Shown here in pieces: positions 30,465 through 34,697 of a stretch of DNA of 34,697 bases. The position numbers and the translations under genes are program-made. The notes beneath the pieces were generated by a model. The model saw nothing but the letters and a program-made list of their open reading frames with translations, made no database searches and was not told the DNA's origin. Position 1 is the stretch's first letter, and every line of letters begins with the position of its first letter. Source of the stretch: JBFEYJ01 sp041563315 (lineage in GTDB: Bacteria; Pseudomonadota; Gammaproteobacteria; Thiohalomonadales; Thiohalomonadaceae); NCBI GenBank assembly GCA_041563315.1, contig JBFFNE010000023.1, positions 1-34,697 of the forward strand, read 5' to 3'.

Positions 30465-33400
30465 ATGCCCAAGCGTACAGACATCCAAAGCATCCTTATC
30501 ATCGGCGCAGGTCCCATCATCATCGGGCAGGCGTGTGAGTTCGACTATTCCGGTGCGCAGGCCTGTAAGGCCCTGCGTGAGGAAGGCTACCGGGTCATTT
30601 TGGTCAACTCCAACCCCGCCACCATCATGACCGACCCCGAGATGGCCGACGCCACCTACATCGAGCCGATTACCTGGCAAACGGTGGCCAAGATCATAGA
30701 GAAGGAGCGCCCGGATGCCATCCTGCCGACGATGGGTGGGCAGACCGCGCTCAACTGCGCCCTCGATTTGGCCCGAGAAGGGGTGCTGGAGCAGTTCGGC
30801 GTGGAGATGATTGGCGCCAGTCGCGATGCTATCGATAAGGCTGAGGACCGGGACCGTTTCCACAAAGCGATGACTAAAATTGGTCTGGATATGCCCAAGG
30901 CCGCCGTGGCCCATTCAATGGAGGAGGCGTGGCAGGTACAGGCGCAGGTGGGATTCCCTACCATCATTCGCCCCAGTTTTACCATGGGCGGTTCCGGCGG
31001 CGGCATCGCGTACAATAAGGAAGAGTTTGTCGAGATCTGCGAGCGCGGTCTCGACCTGTCGCCGACCAATGAGCTGCTGGTTGAAGAGTCGATCCTTGGA
31101 TGGAAAGAGTACGAGATGGAGGTCGTCCGCGATCGCAAGGATAACTGCATCATTATCTGCTCCATTGAGAACTTCGACCCGATGGGGGTCCATACCGGTG
31201 ATTCCATCACCGTCGCTCCGGCGCAAACCCTTACCGATAAGGAATACCAGATCATGCGTAACGCTTCCCTGGCGGTGCTGCGCGAGATCGGTGTGGATAC
31301 CGGTGGCTCCAATGTGCAGTTCGCCATCAATCCTGAAAACGGGCGCATGACCATTATCGAGATGAATCCGCGCGTGTCGCGCTCATCGGCGTTGGCCTCT
31401 AAGGCGACCGGCTTCCCTATCGCCAAGGTAGCGGCCAAACTTGCCGTCGGTTACACCCTGGACGAGCTGCAGAATGATATTACCGGTGGCGCTACTCCGG
31501 CATCGTTTGAACCGTCCATCGACTATGTGGTCACCAAGATCCCGCGCTTTACCTTTGAGAAATTCCCCAAGGCCGACTCCACCCTGACCACCCAGATGAA
31601 GTCGGTGGGCGAGGTGATGGCCATCGGTCGTACCCAGCAGGAGTCACTGCAGAAGGCGCTGCGTGGCCTGGAAACCGGGGTTGATGGGTTCGACGAGCTT
31701 CTGGACCTGAGCGATGAGACGGCCATCGAGACCCTGCGCCGCGAGCTGCGCCGTCCTACTGCCGAACGCATCTTCTACGTTGGTGACGCCTTCCGCGCCG
31801 ACATGAGCGTGGAGGAGGTGCATGAGCTGACCCATATTGACCGTTGGTTCCTGGTGCAGATCGAAGAGCTGATCCAGCTTGAGACTAAGGTGCGCGAGCT
31901 TGGCGCTAACGGCATCGATCGTGATTTCCTTTACCGCCTCAAGCGTAAGGGCTTCTCCGACCGCCGTCTGGCCAAGCTGTTGGGCCTGCGAGAGGGCGAG
32001 ATGCGCAAACTGCGCCACGAGCTGAACGTTCGTCCGGTCTATAAGCGTGTCGATACCTGTGCTGCCGAATTTGCTACCTCCACCGCGTACATGTATTCCA
32101 CCTACGAGGAGGAGTGCGAGTCCAATCCGAGCGGACGTGACAAGATCATGGTTCTCGGCGGTGGTCCCAACCGCATAGGGCAGGGCATCGAGTTCGACTA
32201 CTGCTGTGTGCATGCGGCGCTGGCGATGCGCGATGACGGCTACGAGACCATTATGGTCAACTGCAACCCGGAGACCGTCTCCACCGACTATGACACCTCC
32301 GACCGTCTCTATTTTGAGCCGTTGACCCTTGAGGATGTGCTCGAGATCATTCATCTTGAGAAGCCAAAGGGCGTGATCGTCCAGTACGGCGGCCAGACTC
32401 CGCTCAAGCTGGCCCGCGACCTGGAGGCCGCTGGTGCACCGATCATCGGTACCACCCCGGATTCCATCGATTTGGCAGAGGACCGTGAGCGCTTTCAGAA
32501 GATGATCGATAAGCTGGGTCTGCGCCAACCGCCCAATCGCACCGCGCGAAATCCTGAGGATGCCGTGCGCCTGGCCGAGGAGATCGGCTATCCGCTGGTG
32601 GTGCGCCCCTCCTATGTGCTTGGCGGCCGTGCCATGGAGATCGTTTTCAATGAGGCGGAGCTGCGTACCTACATGCGTGATGCGGTGAAGGTCTCCAATG
32701 AATCGCCGGTGCTGCTGGATCGTTTCCTCGATGATGCCATTGAAGTTGATGTGGATGCGATCTGCGACGGTGAGAATGTCATAATCGGTGGCATTATGGA
32801 GCACATCGAGCAGGCCGGTGTGCATTCGGGCGACTCTGCCTGTTCGCTTCCGCCCTATAGCCTCACTGCCGAGGTGCAGGACGAACTGCGTCGCCAGATG
32901 GTGCAGATGGCCAAGGAGCTTAAGGTTATTGGTCTGATGAACACTCAGTTCGCGATAAAAGGCAAAGATGTCTATGTGCTGGAGGTGAACCCACGGGCCT
33001 CCCGTACCGTGCCGTTTGTTTCCAAGGCGACCTCCCGCCCGTTGGCGAAGATCGCCGCTCGCTGCATGGTTGGCCAGAGCCTGCCTCAGCAGGGGGTGAC
33101 CGGTGAGGTGGTGCCTGCCTACTACTCGGTGAAGGAGGCAGTGTTCCCCTTCATCAAGTTCCCTGGTGTCGACCCGATTCTCGGCCCGGAGATGAAGTCC
33201 ACCGGTGAGGTAATGGGCGTCGGCCGCACCTTTGGCGAGGCCTATCACAAGGCTCAACTGGGTGCCGGTGTGGTGCTGCCCACCAGCGGTCGCGCCTTTA
33301 TCAGCGTGCGCGATCTGGAAAAGCCTGGTGTGGTGCCGATCGCCCGCGATCTGGTGGAACTGGGCTTCGAAGTGGTGGCCACCAAACGCACCGCCCAAGT

Positions 33401-33683
33401 ACTGCAGGATGCCGGTGTGCCCTGCGAACGGGTGAATAAGGTGACCGAGGAGCGGCCGCATATCGTTGATATGATCAAGAACGATGAAATCAGCTTTATT
33501 ATTAATACTACCGAGGATAAGCAGGCCATCGCCGATTCCTACCTTATCCGCCGTGAGGCGCTACAGCACAAGGTGACTTATACCACCACGCTGGCCGGCG
33601 CCGCGGCGACTACCCGCGCGATGAAAAAGCGTGCCGCCGGCGATGTCAATCGCCTGCAGGACCTGCATTTGGAGTTGAACTGA
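30465..33683 (+). CDS. carB: Carbamoyl-phosphate synthase large subunit
   Basis: Uses two ATP plus bicarbonate and ammonia from CarA to make carbamoyl phosphate. The protein is 1072 residues (E. coli 1073). Two homologous ATP-grasp halves are visible: the first with GAGPIIIGQACEFDYSGAQAC, LPTMGGQTALNCAL and TIIRPSFTMGGSGGGIAYN; the second with GGGPNRIGQGIEFDYCCVHA, VQYGGQTPLKLA and VRPSYVLGGRAMEIV. An oligomerisation region lies between them (about 400-550). The C-terminal MGS-like allosteric domain from about 935 (GRAFISVRDLEKPGVVPIARDLVELGFEVVAT) is where UMP and ornithine act in the family. The stop overlaps the greA start (TGATG). Confidence 0.98.
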   Translation: MPKRTDIQSILIIGAGPIIIGQACEFDYSGAQACKALREEGYRVILVNSNPATIMTDPEMADATYIEPITWQTVAKIIEKERPDAILPTMGGQTALNCALDLAREGVLEQFGVEMIGASRDAIDKAEDRDRFHKAMTKIGLDMPKAAVAHSMEEAWQVQAQVGFPTIIRPSFTMGGSGGGIAYNKEEFVEICERGLDLSPTNELLVEESILGWKEYEMEVVRDRKDNCIIICSIENFDPMGVHTGDSITVAPAQTLTDKEYQIMRNASLAVLREIGVDTGGSNVQFAINPENGRMTIIEMNPRVSRSSALASKATGFPIAKVAAKLAVGYTLDELQNDITGGATPASFEPSIDYVVTKIPRFTFEKFPKADSTLTTQMKSVGEVMAIGRTQQESLQKALRGLETGVDGFDELLDLSDETAIETLRRELRRPTAERIFYVGDAFRADMSVEEVHELTHIDRWFLVQIEELIQLETKVRELGANGIDRDFLYRLKRKGFSDRRLAKLLGLREGEMRKLRHELNVRPVYKRVDTCAAEFATSTAYMYSTYEEECESNPSGRDKIMVLGGGPNRIGQGIEFDYCCVHAALAMRDDGYETIMVNCNPETVSTDYDTSDRLYFEPLTLEDVLEIIHLEKPKGVIVQYGGQTPLKLARDLEAAGAPIIGTTPDSIDLAEDRERFQKMIDKLGLRQPPNRTARNPEDAVRLAEEIGYPLVVRPSYVLGGRAMEIVFNEAELRTYMRDAVKVSNESPVLLDRFLDDAIEVDVDAICDGENVIIGGIMEHIEQAGVHSGDSACSLPPYSLTAEVQDELRRQMVQMAKELKVIGLMNTQFAIKGKDVYVLEVNPRASRTVPFVSKATSRPLAKIAARCMVGQSLPQQGVTGEVVPAYYSVKEAVFPFIKFPGVDPILGPEMKSTGEVMGVGRTFGEAYHKAQLGAGVVLPTSGRAFISVRDLEKPGVVPIARDLVELGFEVVATKRTAQVLQDAGVPCERVNKVTEERPHIVDMIKNDEISFIINTTEDKQAIADSYLIRREALQHKVTYTTTLAGAAATTRAMKKRAAGDVNRLQDLHLELN

Positions 33684-34159
33684 TGGAAAAGACACCGATG
33701 ACGGTATACGGGGCCGAGAAGCTGCGTGCCGAACTCAATGAACTGAAGACCGTGCAACGTCCCAGGGTCATCCAGGCCATCGCCGAGGCGCGAGAGCACG
33801 GCGATCTTAAAGAGAATGCCGAGTATCACGCAGCACGTGAGCAACAGGGCTTTATCGAGGGACGTATTCAGGACATCGAGGGTAAGCTGGGTACTGCACA
33901 GATCATTGATCCCCGTACCGTCAATGCCAACGGCAAGGTCGTTTTCGGCGCGACCGTCGATTTGCTCGATCTGGAAACCGACAAGGAGGTAACGTATCAG
34001 ATCGTTGGCGAGGATGAGTCCGATATCAAAGGCGGAAAAATCTCTTATACCTCGCCCATTGCCCGCGCCCTTATCGGTAAGGAGGTCGATGACGTGGCCG
34101 AGGTCCAGGCGCCGGGCGGCATTCGCGAATACGAAATTGTTGCAGTCCGTTACGAGTAG
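33683..34159 (+). CDS. greA: Transcription elongation factor GreA
   Basis: Rescues backtracked RNA polymerase by stimulating transcript cleavage through its secondary channel. The protein is 158 residues, as in E. coli. The N-terminal coiled coil starts MTVYGAEKLRAELNELK, with tip acidic residues D41 and E44 in EHGDLKENAEYHAAREQQ. The C-terminal FKBP-like domain has VFGATVDLLDLETDKEVTYQIVGEDESD and ISYTSPIARALIGKEVDDVAEVQAPGG. The ATG at 33683 overlaps the carB stop, so greA is coupled to carAB, an arrangement also known in Pseudomonas. Confidence 0.97.
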   Translation: MEKTPMTVYGAEKLRAELNELKTVQRPRVIQAIAEAREHGDLKENAEYHAAREQQGFIEGRIQDIEGKLGTAQIIDPRTVNANGKVVFGATVDLLDLETDKEVTYQIVGEDESDIKGGKISYTSPIARALIGKEVDDVAEVQAPGGIREYEIVAVRYE

Positions 34160-34163
34160 GTTT

Positions 34164-34643
34164 ATGCAGCGGGAAGGCGGTTTCTCCAGAATGCGCTACG
34201 CTGAGCCCGTGTTGTTGACCCTCTGGGTAGGTTGCCTGTGGGCGATCGGTTATCTTGCCGTTCCTATCCTTTTCGCTACCCTTGATGACCGCATGCTGGC
34301 CGGAATGTTGGCGGGCAAGATGTTTACCTCTGTCAGTTTCATTGGACTGGGCTGCGGTATGCTTCTGCTGCTGATGTCGCTAGCCGCTTCACGTTCACTG
34401 AAGGGGCTTCGCGTATCACTGCTTGTATTGATGTTGGTGCTGGTCGCCGTTGGGGAATTCGTGCTGCAGCCGTTGATGGCTGAGTTGAAGGCCCAGGGGA
34501 TTGTTGAAGGAAGTAGTGAGGCGGCCCGTTTTGGCATGTTGCATGGTATTGCCTCCCTGCTATACCTGAGTAATAGTCTCGCTGGCCTGTTTCTGTTGTT
34601 GCTGAGCTGGCGAGAGTCACAGCCGATCAGGGCAGACGGATAA
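34164..34643 (+). CDS. DUF4149-family membrane protein
   Basis: The protein is 159 residues from the ATG at 34164; an ATG at 34191 (MRYAEPVLL) is an alternative. It has about four hydrophobic segments: VLLTLWVGCLWAIGYLAVPILF, MFTSVSFIGLGCGMLLLLMSL, LRVSLLVLMLVLVAVGEFVLQPL and a C-terminal YLSNSLAGLFLLLLSW. The GCLWAIGYLAVPILFATL start, the internal EFVLQPLMAELK and RFGMLHGIASLLYL fit the DUF4149 (TMEM205-like) family. Function is unknown. It begins 4 bases after greA, so it is probably the last gene of the carAB-greA operon. Its 3' end overlaps the convergent yhbY by 16 bases. Confidence 0.8.
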   Translation: MQREGGFSRMRYAEPVLLTLWVGCLWAIGYLAVPILFATLDDRMLAGMLAGKMFTSVSFIGLGCGMLLLLMSLAASRSLKGLRVSLLVLMLVLVAVGEFVLQPLMAELKAQGIVEGSSEAARFGMLHGIASLLYLSNSLAGLFLLLLSWRESQPIRADG

Positions 34644-34697
34644 CCGGTTTTTTCGCCGCGCGGTAGAGAATAGCAATATGGCCGATGCGCTGAACCA
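34628..34697 (-). CDS. yhbY: YhbY-like CRS1-YhbY RNA-binding protein, C-terminal end (partial)
   Basis: On the minus strand the window edge reads VQRIGHIAILYRAAKKPVIR then LP and TGA (stop at 34630-34628). The QRIG..AILYR....P.I.LP pattern is the C-terminus of YhbY, a small RNA-binding protein associated with the large ribosomal subunit. The greA-yhbY (then ftsJ-ftsH) neighbourhood in gammaproteobacteria supports it. Only 22 codons are visible. Confidence 0.75.

Noticed and set aside
31644..33461. 605-codon minus-strand open frame opposite carB
   Set aside because: Histidine-rich shadow translation with no family resemblance; carB occupies the other strand over its full expected length.
1..34697. 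CRISPR array, prophage, tRNA, rRNA or toxin-antitoxin locus
   Set aside because: I read all gaps on both strands and saw no regularly spaced repeats, no tRNA-like cloverleaf and no phage or toxin-antitoxin genes.

Overview
This is a chromosomal window from a gammaproteobacterium of moderately high G+C content. It is almost entirely single-copy housekeeping genes in an order typical of that class: rnhB-dnaE-accA-tilS-pyrG-kdsA-eno-ftsB-ispD-ispF-truD-surE-pcm-yqaA-nlpD-rpoS, and at the far end carA-carB-greA followed by a convergent yhbY. Protein lengths and N-termini resemble Pseudomonas and purple-sulfur/thiotrophic relatives more than enterics. I would guess a Chromatiales-like lineage, but nothing in the window proves it. 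I see no phage, CRISPR array, rRNA, tRNA, complete insertion sequence or defence system.

Region 1 (1-14043) covers DNA replication (rnhB, dnaE), fatty-acid initiation (accA), tRNA modification (tilS, truD), CTP synthesis (pyrG), KDO synthesis (kdsA), glycolysis (eno), division (ftsB) and the MEP isoprenoid pathway (ispD, ispF). Region 2 (14057-18756) has a divergent Smr-domain gene, then the stress block surE-pcm-yqaA-nlpD-rpoS. Region 3 (19032-28172) is an amino-acid block: a divergent Mth938-like gene, tandem AlaC-like and AlaA-like aminotransferases, hom, an RpfE-type gene, recJ and thrC. Region 4 (28173-29100) is gene-free and holds a transposase scar and the carA leader. Region 5 (29101-34697) is carA-carB-greA-DUF4149 with the end of yhbY on the other strand.

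The less ordinary content lies between the genes. A family of long imperfect inverted repeats occupies at least five intergenic gaps from accA to beyond rpoS, with a degenerate relative after rnhB. Outer arms resemble TTCACCGCAAAGGCGCAAAG and inner arms resemble ATGGCCACGGAACACACGGA. None is seen right of 19.1 kb. Other points are a near-perfect 106-bp tandem duplication that breaks the frame of a small ORF between recJ and thrC; a 35-codon REP-associated (Y1) transposase remnant between 26-bp inverted repeats upstream of carA; a carA leader with a promoter-like site, a 22-codon leader ORF and an 11-bp perfect hairpin; a 15-bp-stem hairpin between carA and carB; and a strong terminator ending about 10 bp before the ftsB start codon.

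Many gene pairs are translationally coupled (TGATG or ATGA overlaps at pyrG/kdsA, ispF/truD, recJ/rpfE-like and carB/greA; an 8-bp overlap at yqaA/nlpD). Several genes use non-ATG starts (alaC-like TTG, thrC GTG, carA TTG).
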